From positions 1-64,000 of the forward strand of contig NZ_JAZDRO010000007.1 of NCBI RefSeq assembly GCF_036330325.1: DNA of 64,000 nt, read 5' to 3'. The number at the start of each line of letters is the position of its first letter. Position 1 is the stretch's first letter. The notes under the pieces were generated by a model, which saw only the letters and a list, made by a program, of their open reading frames with translations, did not search any database and was not told the DNA's origin. Made by a program: the position numbers and the translations under genes. This document shows positions 26,003-34,538 of this stretch, in pieces. This DNA comes from Hyphobacterium marinum. GTDB taxonomy: Bacteria > Pseudomonadota > Alphaproteobacteria > Caulobacterales > Maricaulaceae.

Positions 26003-26257
26003 ATGGCACCGGGCATCTGGCAGATTCTTCTCGTCCTCGTGATCGTGCTGATCCTGTTTGGCGGGCGCGGCAAGATTTCCGCCATCATGGGCGATTTCGC
26101 GCGCGGCATTACCAGCTTCCGCAAGGGCCTGAAGGACAACGAGGAAAACGAGGGCGAGGGGGATAGCGGCAGTGCATCTTCCAGTGGCGAGATCCCGTCC
26201 TCTGACAGCGCGTCCACCGGATCTGCGGCGCGTGAGGAAGAAACCCGCAGGAGCTAG
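26003..26257 (+). CDS. tatA: Sec-independent translocase subunit TatA
   Basis: This 84-residue protein has one N-terminal helix (IWQILLVLVIVLILFG), the Phe-Gly hinge FGG, an amphipathic helix and a Ser/Glu-rich tail. TatA oligomers form the pore that moves folded proteins across the inner membrane. It is followed after eight bases by tatB. The gene lacks the usual K-LP after the hinge (RGKISAIMG), as in many alphaproteobacterial TatA. Confidence 0.92.
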   Translation: MAPGIWQILLVLVIVLILFGGRGKISAIMGDFARGITSFRKGLKDNEENEGEGDSGSASSSGEIPSSDSASTGSAAREEETRRS

Positions 26258-26265
26258 TTGAAACC

Positions 26266-26685
26266 ATGAATATCGGTTTCGGCGGCGGCGAACTCTTCGT
26301 ACTCGCCATCCTGGCGATCATCATCGTGGGTCCCAAGGACCTTCCGAAAATGATGCGTACGGTCGGCCGCCTGGTCGGCCAGGCGCGCAACATGGCCAAG
26401 GACTTCCAGCGCAGTTTCGACGAGATGGGCCGCGAGTCCGAACTCGAAGACCTACGCAAGGAAATCAATGCCCTGAAGGAGGCCAACCCGGTTGCGGACG
26501 TGCGCAAGGAATTGCGCGACATGGAACGCGATCTGCGGTCTCCCGCCGAGGTGAAGGCCGACAAGATCAAGGCCGCGGCCGATCTCGCGGCAGACGAGGC
26601 GTCTGCCAATTCCATCGCTCCGCCGCGCCCGGAAGCCGAACAGCCGGACAAAAAGATCAAGACCGGGGCCCCGGAAGATGAGTGA
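26266..26685 (+). CDS. tatB: Sec-independent translocase subunit TatB
   Basis: This 139-residue protein starts MNIGFGGGELFVLAILAIIIVGPKDLPKMMR: the acidic residue in the helix start and the G-P-K-D-L-P hinge mark TatB rather than TatA. A long amphipathic and coiled-coil segment follows (about 40-95). TatB with TatC forms the twin-arginine signal receptor. It overlaps tatC by eight bases. Confidence 0.94.
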   Translation: MNIGFGGGELFVLAILAIIIVGPKDLPKMMRTVGRLVGQARNMAKDFQRSFDEMGRESELEDLRKEINALKEANPVADVRKELRDMERDLRSPAEVKADKIKAAADLAADEASANSIAPPRPEAEQPDKKIKTGAPEDE

Positions 26686-27538
26686 GACGTCCAAGCCCCA
26701 TTCAAAGCCTTTGGCGAAACCGATTTCGAAGCCGGAGGCCGAGGGCGACGAGGTCGAGGCCTCGCGCGCGCCGCTGCTCGATCACCTGAAGGAATTGCGG
26801 CGCCGGCTAATCTGGGCGGTCGCGTCGATCCTCGTCGGCTTCATCATCTGCTTCATATTCGCCGAGCAGATCTACAATTTCCTGCTGGTTCCGTTCGAGA
26901 ACGCCGCTGCGCGGGTCCGGACCGGCGATCTGCAGCTGGAGCTGATCTACACCGCGCCGCTCGAATTTTTCTTCGTGAAGGTCAAGCTGGCCCTTTTCGG
27001 CGGGATTATCCTTGCCTTCCCGATGATCGTTTTTCAGCTCTACGCCTTTGTGGCTCCGGGGCTTTACCGAAATGAGCGGGGCGCGTTCGCGCCATTCCTG
27101 GTCGCTGCACCGGTCCTGTTCGCGGCGGGGGCGTCCTTTGTCTACTACTTCGTCCTGCCTTTCGTGATGCGCTTCGCGCTGAACCAGGAGCAGACCGGCG
27201 GGGACGGGGTGGCGACCATCCAGCTGCTGACCCGTGTGTCCGATTATCTCAATCTTGTCACGACGATGATCCTCGCCTTCGGGATCAGCTTCCAGCTGCC
27301 TGTCCTTCTGATGCTTCTCGCCAAGGCCGGCATCGTGAGGGCGAAACAGCTCATCGGGTTCTGGAAATATGCGCTCGTGGGCATTTTTGCCTTCGCGGCC
27401 TTCGTCACACCGCCCGACCCGATCAGCCAGATCATTCTCGGTTCGGCGCTGATGGGTCTTTATGGCCTCTCGATCTGGGGCGTGATGCTGGTCCAGCGCA
27501 AACCCGAAGAAGAGAGCGAAGATACGGGCAAGGCCTGA
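26678..27538 (+). CDS. tatC: Sec-independent translocase subunit TatC
   Basis: This 286-residue protein has six transmembrane helices. The receptor motif LLDHLKELRRRLIWA is at about 33-47, with the family signatures F-PLEFFFVKVKLALFGG and FVAPGLYRNERGAFAPF. An extra charged N-terminal 25 residues precede the core. TatC recognises the twin-arginine signal. It is the third gene of the tatABC operon and overlaps tatB. Confidence 0.95.
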   Translation: MSETSKPHSKPLAKPISKPEAEGDEVEASRAPLLDHLKELRRRLIWAVASILVGFIICFIFAEQIYNFLLVPFENAAARVRTGDLQLELIYTAPLEFFFVKVKLALFGGIILAFPMIVFQLYAFVAPGLYRNERGAFAPFLVAAPVLFAAGASFVYYFVLPFVMRFALNQEQTGGDGVATIQLLTRVSDYLNLVTTMILAFGISFQLPVLLMLLAKAGIVRAKQLIGFWKYALVGIFAFAAFVTPPDPISQIILGSALMGLYGLSIWGVMLVQRKPEEESEDTGKA

Positions 27539-27602
27539 CCCCGTTGTCATGCGCGCTGCGCGCCGCTATCACCCGGCCAACACATCACGACAGGCCAGAC
27601 CC

Positions 27603-28880
27603 ATGCATGACATCCGCGCCATCCGCGACAACCCGGCCGCATTCGACGCCGGGCTGAAGACGCGTTTCCTTCCGGCCCAGGCCGACGATCTGATCGACCT
27701 CGATGCGAAGCGCCGCGATGCGCTCTCCCGCCAGCAGGAGGCCGAGACGGGCCGCAATGCGTTGTCAAAGCAGATTGGCGCGGCGAAGGCCAAGGGCGAC
27801 GAGGCGGAATTCGAACGCCTGCGCGCCGAGGTCGACCGGCTGAAAACCGTCCTCGAAGAGTCGGGCGAAGAAGCGCGCCACTTCACCGAGGCGCTGAACC
27901 AGCATCTTGCCGGCATCCCGAACCTGCCCGAAGACGGTGTGCCCCTGGGTGAAGACGAAGCGGCCAATGAAGAAGTCCGCCGCTGGGGCGAGCCGCGCGA
28001 TCTGGGCTTTACGGCCAGGGACCATGTCGATCTGGGTGAAGGGCTGGGGCAGCTCGATTTCGAACGCGCCGCCGCCATGTCGGGTGCGCGCTTTGCAGTT
28101 CTGCAGGGCGGTCTAGCGCGCCTTGAACGCGCGCTCGCGCAATTCATGCTCGACCTGCACACGGGTGAGCACGGCTATACCGAGGTCAGCCCGCCCTATC
28201 TGGTGCGCAGCGACGCCCTCTTCGGGACCGGCCAGTTGCCGAAATTCGCCGAGGACCAGTTCCGGACCACGGATGATCGCTGGCTGATCCCGACGGCCGA
28301 AGTGCCGCTGACCAATCTGGTACGCGAGGCGATCCAGAGCGAAGCGGAGTTGCCGCTGCGCATGACGGCCTTCACGCCCTGTTTTCGGGCTGAAGCCGGC
28401 TCGGCGGGCCGCGATACGCGCGGTCTCATCCGCATGCACCAGTTCCACAAGGTGGAGATGGTCTCGATCGTGCGGCCCGAGGACTCGGCTGAAGAGCTCG
28501 ACCGGATGACGGGCTGCGCCGAGGAAGTCCTCAAACGTCTTGAACTGCCGTACCGCACCATGCTGCTGTCGACAGGCGATATGGGCTTCTCGGCCAAGCG
28601 CACCTACGATCTCGAAGTCTGGCTGCCGAGCCAGGACACGTATCGCGAGATTTCGTCCTGTTCGAACTGCGGAGACTTCCAGGCCCGCCGCATGAATGCG
28701 CGCTTCCGCCGCGAGGGTGAGAAGAAACCCGAATTCCTGCACACGCTGAACGGATCAGGCGTTGCGGTCGGTCGGGCCATGCTGGCCGTCATGGAAAACC
28801 ACCAGAATGCCGACGGCTCGATCAGCATCCCCGACGCGCTGCGCCCCTATATGGGCGGGCAGGAGCGGCTGGCGAAATGA
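27603..28880 (+). CDS. serS: seryl-tRNA synthetase
   Basis: This 425-residue class II synthetase starts MHDIRAIRDNPAAFDAGL at 27603; upstream codons in frame are not family-like. The N-terminal coiled coil (about 30-105) binds the long variable arm of tRNA-Ser. Class II motif 2 is in FTPCFRAEAGSAGRDTRGLIR and motif 3 in GSGVAVGRAMLAVMENHQ. The stop overlaps surE by ATGA. Confidence 0.96.
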   Translation: MHDIRAIRDNPAAFDAGLKTRFLPAQADDLIDLDAKRRDALSRQQEAETGRNALSKQIGAAKAKGDEAEFERLRAEVDRLKTVLEESGEEARHFTEALNQHLAGIPNLPEDGVPLGEDEAANEEVRRWGEPRDLGFTARDHVDLGEGLGQLDFERAAAMSGARFAVLQGGLARLERALAQFMLDLHTGEHGYTEVSPPYLVRSDALFGTGQLPKFAEDQFRTTDDRWLIPTAEVPLTNLVREAIQSEAELPLRMTAFTPCFRAEAGSAGRDTRGLIRMHQFHKVEMVSIVRPEDSAEELDRMTGCAEEVLKRLELPYRTMLLSTGDMGFSAKRTYDLEVWLPSQDTYREISSCSNCGDFQARRMNARFRREGEKKPEFLHTLNGSGVAVGRAMLAVMENHQNADGSISIPDALRPYMGGQERLAK

Positions 28881-29674
28881 GCTTTCCTGACAATCCCCGC
28901 ATCCTCCTGACCAATGACGATGGAGTGCGCGCGCGCGGCTTGAAGTCGCTGCAGCGGATTGCCGCCGCCCTGTCCGATGATGTGTGGACCTGTGTGCCGG
29001 CCGAAGAACAGTCCGGGGCCGGGCGGTCGCTGACGCTTCATGATCCGCTGCGCGTACGGCAGACCGGCGAGCGCGAATTTGCCGTCACCGGCACGCCGAC
29101 CGACGCGGTGCTGATGGGCATTCAGGACCTCATTCCTGGCAAAAAGCCCGATCTCGTCCTGTCCGGTGTGAACCGCGGCGCGAACATCGCCGAGGACGTC
29201 ACTTTCTCGGGCACAGTCGCGGGCGCGATGCAGGGCATGCAGCTCGGCATTCCCTCCATTGCGCTCAGTCAGGCCTATTCCTGGCAGGCCGGTGCGACGT
29301 TGAAATGGGAAACCGCCGAGACGTTCGGCGCGCCCATCGTGCGCAAGCTGATGAAGGCGGGTTGGCCGGAGGATGTGCTGATCAACATCAACTTCCCTGA
29401 CCGCCCACCGGAAGAGGTGCGTGAGGTGGAAGTCACGCGTCAGGGCCGGCGCAACCAGGATATCGTCCATGCCGAGAAGCGGACCGATCCGCGCGGCGTC
29501 GATTATTACTGGATCGGCTTTCGAGGCCTGCCGCAAAGCCCCGAAGCCGGTGATGATTTGCACGCGGTCATGGAAGGGCGGATATCGGTCACGCCGCTGC
29601 ATGTCGATCTGACCCACATGGAAACCCACCACGAATTGCGCGGCCTTCTGGGCGGCGCGCCGCCCCGGGAATAG
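28877..29674 (+). CDS. surE: 5'/3'-nucleotidase SurE
   Basis: This 265-residue metal-dependent nucleotidase begins RILLTNDDGVRARGLKSL, the SurE metal motif, followed by the GTPTDAVLMG and SGVNRGANIAEDVTFSGTVAGAM signatures. It dephosphorylates nucleoside monophosphates and short polyphosphate. It lies between serS and pcm, an order shared by many proteobacteria (surE-pcm) and linked to stationary-phase survival. Confidence 0.94.
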   Translation: MSFPDNPRILLTNDDGVRARGLKSLQRIAAALSDDVWTCVPAEEQSGAGRSLTLHDPLRVRQTGEREFAVTGTPTDAVLMGIQDLIPGKKPDLVLSGVNRGANIAEDVTFSGTVAGAMQGMQLGIPSIALSQAYSWQAGATLKWETAETFGAPIVRKLMKAGWPEDVLININFPDRPPEEVREVEVTRQGRRNQDIVHAEKRTDPRGVDYYWIGFRGLPQSPEAGDDLHAVMEGRISVTPLHVDLTHMETHHELRGLLGGAPPRE

Positions 29675-29679
29675 CCGCC

Positions 29680-30324
29680 ATGGCCGGTCCCGATCCCCGC
29701 ATGATCCAGCTCGTCATGGCGCTGCGCGGCGGCGGGATCAGCGATGCAAAGACGTTGGGTGCGATCGAGCGTACGCCGCGCGACCTGTTCGTGCCGCAGG
29801 GCTTTGCCGAACATGCCTATGACGACCGGGCGCTGCCCATCGACTGCGGGCAGACGATCAGCCAGCCCCATGTTGTCGGTCACATGACCCAGGCCCTGAA
29901 GCTCGATGACCGCTGTAAAGTGCTCGAGATCGGCACCGGGTCGGGTTACCAGGCCGCGATCCTCGCCCGGCTGGCGCGCCGCGTTTACACGGTGGAACGC
30001 TACCGCACGCTGGCGCGCGAGGCCGAGGCGCGCTTTGCGGCGCTGAAGCTGACCAACATTGTCACCCGCGTCGGGGACGGCTCGCTCGGCTGGCCGGAAC
30101 AGGCGCCGTTCGACCGGATCATCGTCACCGCCGCCGCACCGGAACGGCCCGACGGACTGTTGGACCAGTTGAAAGCCGGTGGTCTCGCCGTCGTCCCGGT
30201 GGACCGTGAAGGCGGCGGGCAGACGCTCTATCGCTACGAGAAGACTGCGAATGGCGTGACCGAGACCGCGCTCTTCGATGTGCGCTTCGTGCCGCTGGTC
30301 AAGGGGCAGGCCCGCTCGCTTTAA
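29680..30324 (+). CDS. pcm: protein-L-isoaspartate O-methyltransferase
   Basis: This 214-residue SAM-dependent enzyme repairs isoaspartate in aged proteins. The motifs are PRDLFVPQGFAEHAYDD, the substrate-loop motif DCGQTISQPHVVGHM and SAM motif I LEIGTGSGYQAAILARL, then post-I VERYRTL. All key residues are in place, unlike the paralogue at 9583-10236. It starts five bases after surE and is probably the last gene of the serS-surE-pcm unit. Confidence 0.94.
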   Translation: MAGPDPRMIQLVMALRGGGISDAKTLGAIERTPRDLFVPQGFAEHAYDDRALPIDCGQTISQPHVVGHMTQALKLDDRCKVLEIGTGSGYQAAILARLARRVYTVERYRTLAREAEARFAALKLTNIVTRVGDGSLGWPEQAPFDRIIVTAAAPERPDGLLDQLKAGGLAVVPVDREGGGQTLYRYEKTANGVTETALFDVRFVPLVKGQARSL

Positions 30325-30343
30325 TTTCGCCAAGGCCGAAGAT

Positions 30344-30363
30344 GGCTAACCGACGGTTAAGCC
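30344..30363. terminator. imperfect palindrome after pcm, possible terminator
   Basis: GGCTAACC, GAC, then GGTTAAGCC form an imperfect dyad with one unpaired base, 20 bases after the pcm stop. TTGTTGAGGTTT follows. It could end the pcm transcript. It also contains TTAACC on the minus strand, so a CtrA half site in front of the LysM/LytM gene is an alternative. Confidence 0.35.
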
Positions 30364-30417
30364 TTGTTGAGGTTTCCTGTGTCGCTGTAAGTCGGGCAAT
30401 GGCCTGGAGGACCGGCC

Positions 30418-31401
30418 ATGCGCGAAATGGCGCGCATCTCCATTCTGGTGTTAGCAGCCGTGCTGCTGAGCGCGTGCGCCAACCGCGCGCCGAGTTCGCT
30501 TGCGCGTATTGATCACCGCGATCTGACGCGCGCGCCGCAGCAATCCTATCAGCCGACCTGTGCGCCGGGATCGGAATACCGCGTCCAGCCCGGCGACACG
30601 GCATCCGAAATCGCGGAAGCCTGTGATGTTTCGCTGCGCGACCTCGCGGCGGCGAACGGCCTCAGCGCCCCCTATACGCTACGCGCCGGCCAGGTGCTGC
30701 GCATGCCGCGCCCGCCGGTTCATGTCGTTCAGCGCGGAGAGAATCTCTACCGGATAGGACTTCGCTACGGGCTCGATTTCCGCGAGCTCGCAGCCCACAA
30801 CGGGCTTCGCGCGCCCTATGAGATCGAGATCGGACAGGAGCTCCGCCTTCCGAACGGGGCACAGCCTGTGCGTACGGCATCGAATGACACACCGCGAACA
30901 TCGCGCCCGTCGACTTCGCGGCCCTCAACGACGACAACGCCGCCGCCACGGCAGGCACCGGCACGGTCGGGACCGCCGACGCTGCCGGACAATGATCCGC
31001 CCCCGCGCGCCAGTTCCGGTCCGGTCACATTCGCCTGGCCGCTGCGTGGTGAGGTCATCTCCGAATTTGGGCCCAAGCCGGACGGCCGCCGCAATGACGG
31101 CGTGAATATTCGTGCCAATGAAGGTGACTCCATCCGGGCCTCGGCCGCCGGGCAGGTCGTCTATGCCGGCAATGAGCTGGCCGGTTATGGCGAACTGGTC
31201 CTCATTCGCCATGAGGGCGGCTGGGTGACGGCCTACGCCCATAACTCCCGGCTTCGCGTCAGCGAGGGCGAGCAGGTCACCGCGGGGCAGATCATCGCGG
31301 AAGCCGGATCGACCGGGACGGTGGACTCACCCCAGCTGCATTTCGAGATCCGGCGCAACACGACCCCGGAAGACCCGATGCGGCACCTGCCGGGCAGCTA
31401 G
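30418..31401 (+). CDS. NlpD-like lipoprotein with two LysM domains and a degenerate LytM (M23) domain
   Basis: This 327-residue lipoprotein has a signal with lipobox LLSAC (Cys near residue 19). Two LysM domains bind peptidoglycan (about 54-98, YRVQPGDTASEIAEACDV, and about 101-145, HVVQRGENLYRIGLRYGL). A Ser/Thr/Pro linker precedes an M23 domain (about 200-322). The zinc-binding residues are missing: the first motif reads NDGVNI in place of H-x(n)-D, and the last reads QLHFEIR in place of HxH. That is the NlpD pattern, an activator of amidases rather than an enzyme. The exported amidase at 134-841 is a possible client. The stop codon shares CTAG with the convergent beta-lactamase gene. Confidence 0.88.
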   Translation: MREMARISILVLAAVLLSACANRAPSSLARIDHRDLTRAPQQSYQPTCAPGSEYRVQPGDTASEIAEACDVSLRDLAAANGLSAPYTLRAGQVLRMPRPPVHVVQRGENLYRIGLRYGLDFRELAAHNGLRAPYEIEIGQELRLPNGAQPVRTASNDTPRTSRPSTSRPSTTTTPPPRQAPARSGPPTLPDNDPPPRASSGPVTFAWPLRGEVISEFGPKPDGRRNDGVNIRANEGDSIRASAAGQVVYAGNELAGYGELVLIRHEGGWVTAYAHNSRLRVSEGEQVTAGQIIAEAGSTGTVDSPQLHFEIRRNTTPEDPMRHLPGS

Positions 31402-32309
31402 GCCAGGCCGAACTCCACCGTGACGGCGCGGGCAATTTCCGCATGAAAGGCGTCGGTTGTCCGTTCCGTCGGGCCTGGGACATTCAGATAGCTGACAATC
31501 AGAAGCGGGCCACGCTCTTCCGGCGAGACCGGATAGGCGAAGGCGGCGTCATTGCTCTGATCGTTTGAACTGGTGCCAGTTTTGTCGCCGGCAATCCAGC
31601 CGTCAGGGAGTCCCGCGCGAAGCCGCCGCATGCCGGTGGACGCAGCGATCATCCAGCCGCGCAACAGCTCCCGCGACTCCGTACTCAGAACATCACCGAA
31701 GAGAAGCCTGTTCATCGTCTCCAGCATCGCCCGGGGTGTTGAGGTATCACGCGGATCGCCGGGAAGATTCTCGTTCATCTCCGGCTCGTAGCGGTCGAGT
31801 CGTGTTTCCGTATCGCCGAATTCTCGAACGATAGCGGTGAAGCCGTCCGGCCCGCCCATCGTGTCGAGCAGCAGGTTCGCGGCGGTGTTGTCACTGGTGC
31901 GCACGGTTGCGGAACACAGCGCCTCCACCGTCATGCCGGTATCGGTGTGGTCCTCGGTCACTGGCGAATAGAAGACGAGATCGTCAGCCGTATAGGTGAT
32001 AAGGCGGTCGAGACGTTCGTCCCCGCTCTCAACGCGTCGCAGGACAGCGGCAGCGAGCAGCCATTTGAAGGTCGAGCACACGGCGAAGCGCTCGTCGGCG
32101 CGGTGGCCTGCGCTGCGTCCGGTGTCGGTGTCGAGCACGGCGACGCCGATGCGGCCACCGCTCCGGTTCTCGATATCCTCGAAAATCAGGCTGAGCGCGG
32201 AGTGGCTCTCAACGGTGGCGGTGGCGTTCTCACGCGTACAGCCTGCCAGCGGAACAAGGCAAATTGCCGTCACCACGGTGCGCCGTGACGGTCCGGTCGA
32301 ATGTTTCAA
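31398..32309 (-). CDS. class A beta-lactamase, probable lipoprotein
   Basis: This is a serine beta-lactamase of 303 residues. No ATG lies near the family start; TTG at 32309 with GGGAG eight bases upstream gives a lipoprotein signal ending LAGC (C24). All catalytic motifs are present: STFK (S79, K82), SDN (139-141), the omega-loop EPEMNENLPGD with E175, and KTG (243-245). C78 precedes the active Ser as in CTX-M and KPC, but the partner Cys of KPC-type enzymes (Ambler 238) is not in KTGTSS, so a class A carbapenemase disulfide is unlikely. It lies against the grain of the nlpD-yajC-secDF block, so it was probably inserted there. Confidence 0.88.
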   Translation of the reverse strand: MKHSTGPSRRTVVTAICLVPLAGCTRENATATVESHSALSLIFEDIENRSGGRIGVAVLDTDTGRSAGHRADERFAVCSTFKWLLAAAVLRRVESGDERLDRLITYTADDLVFYSPVTEDHTDTGMTVEALCSATVRTSDNTAANLLLDTMGGPDGFTAIVREFGDTETRLDRYEPEMNENLPGDPRDTSTPRAMLETMNRLLFGDVLSTESRELLRGWMIAASTGMRRLRAGLPDGWIAGDKTGTSSNDQSNDAAFAYPVSPEERGPLLIVSYLNVPGPTERTTDAFHAEIARAVTVEFGLA

Positions 32310-32489
32310 GATCGGGTCTCCCTCTTCCCCGGTGTGAAATATTCGCCCCCAAATTCCCCGTCCTGCATGAGAAAACGGGAAGATGGCCGAAGCGGGGCAT
32401 ACCGCTTCCCCTTGTTGCAACGCGGGCGCGCCCCGATATAGTCCCGCGACTCTTTTCAAAGCCCGCCTGGAACACACGAGGGATGGACC

Positions 32490-32855
32490 ATGTTTGAAGC
32501 TACCGCGTACGCCGCATCGGGCGGAGCCGCCGCCGGTGGAGGGATGGAAGGCCTGCTGCTGCAGCTGCCGATGTTCGCCCTCATCATCGCGGTCTTTTAC
32601 TTTCTCCTGATCCGCCCGCAGCAAAAGCGGATGAAGGAACACCGGGCGATGGTCGAAGCCGTCACACGTGGCGACGAAGTCGTTACCCAGGGTGGTATGA
32701 TCGGCAAGGTGACCAAGGTCACCGATACCGAAGTGACGCTGGAAATCGCCAAGGACATCAAGGTCCAGGTGCTGAAAGCCACGCTCGCCGACGTGCGGTC
32801 CCGCACCGCGCCGAAGGCGGCCAACGACACCAAGACGACCGTCACCAAATCCTGA
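32490..32855 (+). CDS. yajC: Sec translocase accessory subunit YajC
   Basis: This 121-residue protein has one helix (about 23-42, LLLQLPMFALIIAVFYFLLI) followed at once by RPQQKRMKEH, the YajC signature. The cytosolic domain contains GDEVVTQGGMIGKV and the closing strands. It joins SecDF in the holotranslocon and precedes secD by 26 bases, so the three genes form one operon. Confidence 0.94.
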   Translation: MFEATAYAASGGAAAGGGMEGLLLQLPMFALIIAVFYFLLIRPQQKRMKEHRAMVEAVTRGDEVVTQGGMIGKVTKVTDTEVTLEIAKDIKVQVLKATLADVRSRTAPKAANDTKTTVTKS

Positions 32856-32881
32856 TCCTCTAACCGCAGGACGGCCCCGTC

Positions 32882-34528
32882 ATGCTGTATTTCGCGCGCT
32901 GGAAACTGCTTTTCATTTTCGCGGTCATCGCGATCGGGCTGCTGTATGCGGTGCCGAACCTGGTGCCGGAAAGCCAGCGCTTTGAAATGCGCAATGGAGA
33001 GGTGACCGAGGAGGCGCAGGGCGTGTGGCGATTCCTGCCCCATGACTCCGTCCGCCTGGGTCTCGACCTGCGCGGCGGTTCGCACCTCGTCTTCGAGGTC
33101 GACATGGAAGAGGTGCGTGCCAACCGCCTGGAAGGCCTGCTGGAAGAGGCGCGCGTCGCCTTGCGCCAGGACCCGGCGATCATCACGCCGCGTCCGGCCA
33201 TTGTCGGTGGCGAGGTCGTGGTCCGCGTCAATGATGCGGCCGATCTTGACCCGGCTTACGAACGCCTGCAGCGCCTGTCCCAGCCAATCGGCAACCCGGC
33301 GACGGGCGGCGGCACGGCGCGGACCGCTGATATCCGCCGGGATGGGGCGGAAAACACGATCCGGATTGCCATCACCGATGCTGCGCTCGACGACGTCCAG
33401 CGCCGCACCGTGCAGCAGTCGGTCGAAGTCATCCGGCGCCGGATCGACGCCACCGGGACCACTGAGCCGACCATCGCACCGCAGGGCGATCAGCGCGTGC
33501 TGGTCCAGGTGCCGGGCGAAAATGATCCGCAGCGCATCATCGATCTGGTCGGCCAGACTGCAGCGATGAGCTTCCACATGGTCGATCCGACCGTGTCCAT
33601 CGGGCCGGACGGACAGGGCCGCACGCCGCCGGGCGTGGAAATCCTGCCGCAGGACAACCCGGCCGAACCCTTCCTCGCGGTTCAACGCCGTGCGCTGGTC
33701 TCCGGCGAAAACCTGACCAATGCGGTATCGACCACCAATCAATCCGGTCAACCGGCAGTGTCTTTTACTTTCGACACGACCGGCGCGCAGGCCTTTGGCC
33801 GCGCCACCCAGCAGAATGTCGGCCAGCGCTTCGCCATCGTTCTGGACGGCGTGATCATTTCCGCGCCGGTCATCCGCAGCCCGATCATTGGTGGCTCGGG
33901 TATTATCGAGGGGAATTTCACCTTCGAGACTGCCAACGACCTCGCCATCCTGTTGCAAGCCGGTGCGCTTCCGGCCTCGCTGACACCGGTTGAGCAACGC
34001 ACGGTCGGTCCGGGCCTGGGGCAGGACTCCATCGAGAAGGGCGAGATCGCCATTCTCGTCGGCTTTGTTGCTGTCATCATCTTCATGCTGCTGGCCTATG
34101 GCATGTTCGGGGCATTCTCGACTGCCGCCCTTCTGGTCAACGTCATCCTGATCCTCGGCGCGCTGACCGGGCTCGGTGCGACGCTGACCCTGCCGGGGAT
34201 TGCGGGCATCATCCTGACCATCGGTATGGCGGTGGATGCCAACGTACTGATTTTCGAACGGATACGGGAAGAAAGCCGCGCCGGGAGAAGTCCGGCCAAC
34301 GCGGTCGAGACCGGCTATTCGAAAGCCCTGTCGGCCATTCTTGATGCCAACATCACGACCTTCATTGCCGCAGCCGTGCTTTACATGCTCGGTGCCGGAC
34401 CGGTGCGCGGCTTCGCCGTGACGCTCGGGATCGGGATCATCACCTCGGTCTTTACTGCCTTCCTCCTGTCGCGCCTCTTCGTTGCGATGTGGATCAAGGG
34501 CGTGAAACCCAAAACCCTGCCGATCTGA
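32882..34528 (+). CDS. secD: protein translocase subunit SecD
   Basis: This 548-residue RND-like subunit has a first helix (about 8-25), a large periplasmic domain starting GLDLRGGSHLVFEVD and containing RRRIDATGTTEPTI, then five helices with the GMAVDANVLIFERIREE signature. SecDF uses the proton gradient to pull exported chains. The periplasmic head includes an Arg/Gly-rich loop (about 140-155). It is ten bases ahead of secF. Confidence 0.96.
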   Translation: MLYFARWKLLFIFAVIAIGLLYAVPNLVPESQRFEMRNGEVTEEAQGVWRFLPHDSVRLGLDLRGGSHLVFEVDMEEVRANRLEGLLEEARVALRQDPAIITPRPAIVGGEVVVRVNDAADLDPAYERLQRLSQPIGNPATGGGTARTADIRRDGAENTIRIAITDAALDDVQRRTVQQSVEVIRRRIDATGTTEPTIAPQGDQRVLVQVPGENDPQRIIDLVGQTAAMSFHMVDPTVSIGPDGQGRTPPGVEILPQDNPAEPFLAVQRRALVSGENLTNAVSTTNQSGQPAVSFTFDTTGAQAFGRATQQNVGQRFAIVLDGVIISAPVIRSPIIGGSGIIEGNFTFETANDLAILLQAGALPASLTPVEQRTVGPGLGQDSIEKGEIAILVGFVAVIIFMLLAYGMFGAFSTAALLVNVILILGALTGLGATLTLPGIAGIILTIGMAVDANVLIFERIREESRAGRSPANAVETGYSKALSAILDANITTFIAAAVLYMLGAGPVRGFAVTLGIGIITSVFTAFLLSRLFVAMWIKGVKPKTLPI

Positions 34529-34538
34529 GGACGGACCC

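Noticed and set aside
32310..32642. In-frame extension of the beta-lactamase to an ATG at 32642
   Set aside because: It would overlap yajC on the other strand, has no family sequence and buries the lipoprotein signal. The TTG at 32309 with a good ribosome-binding site fits better.
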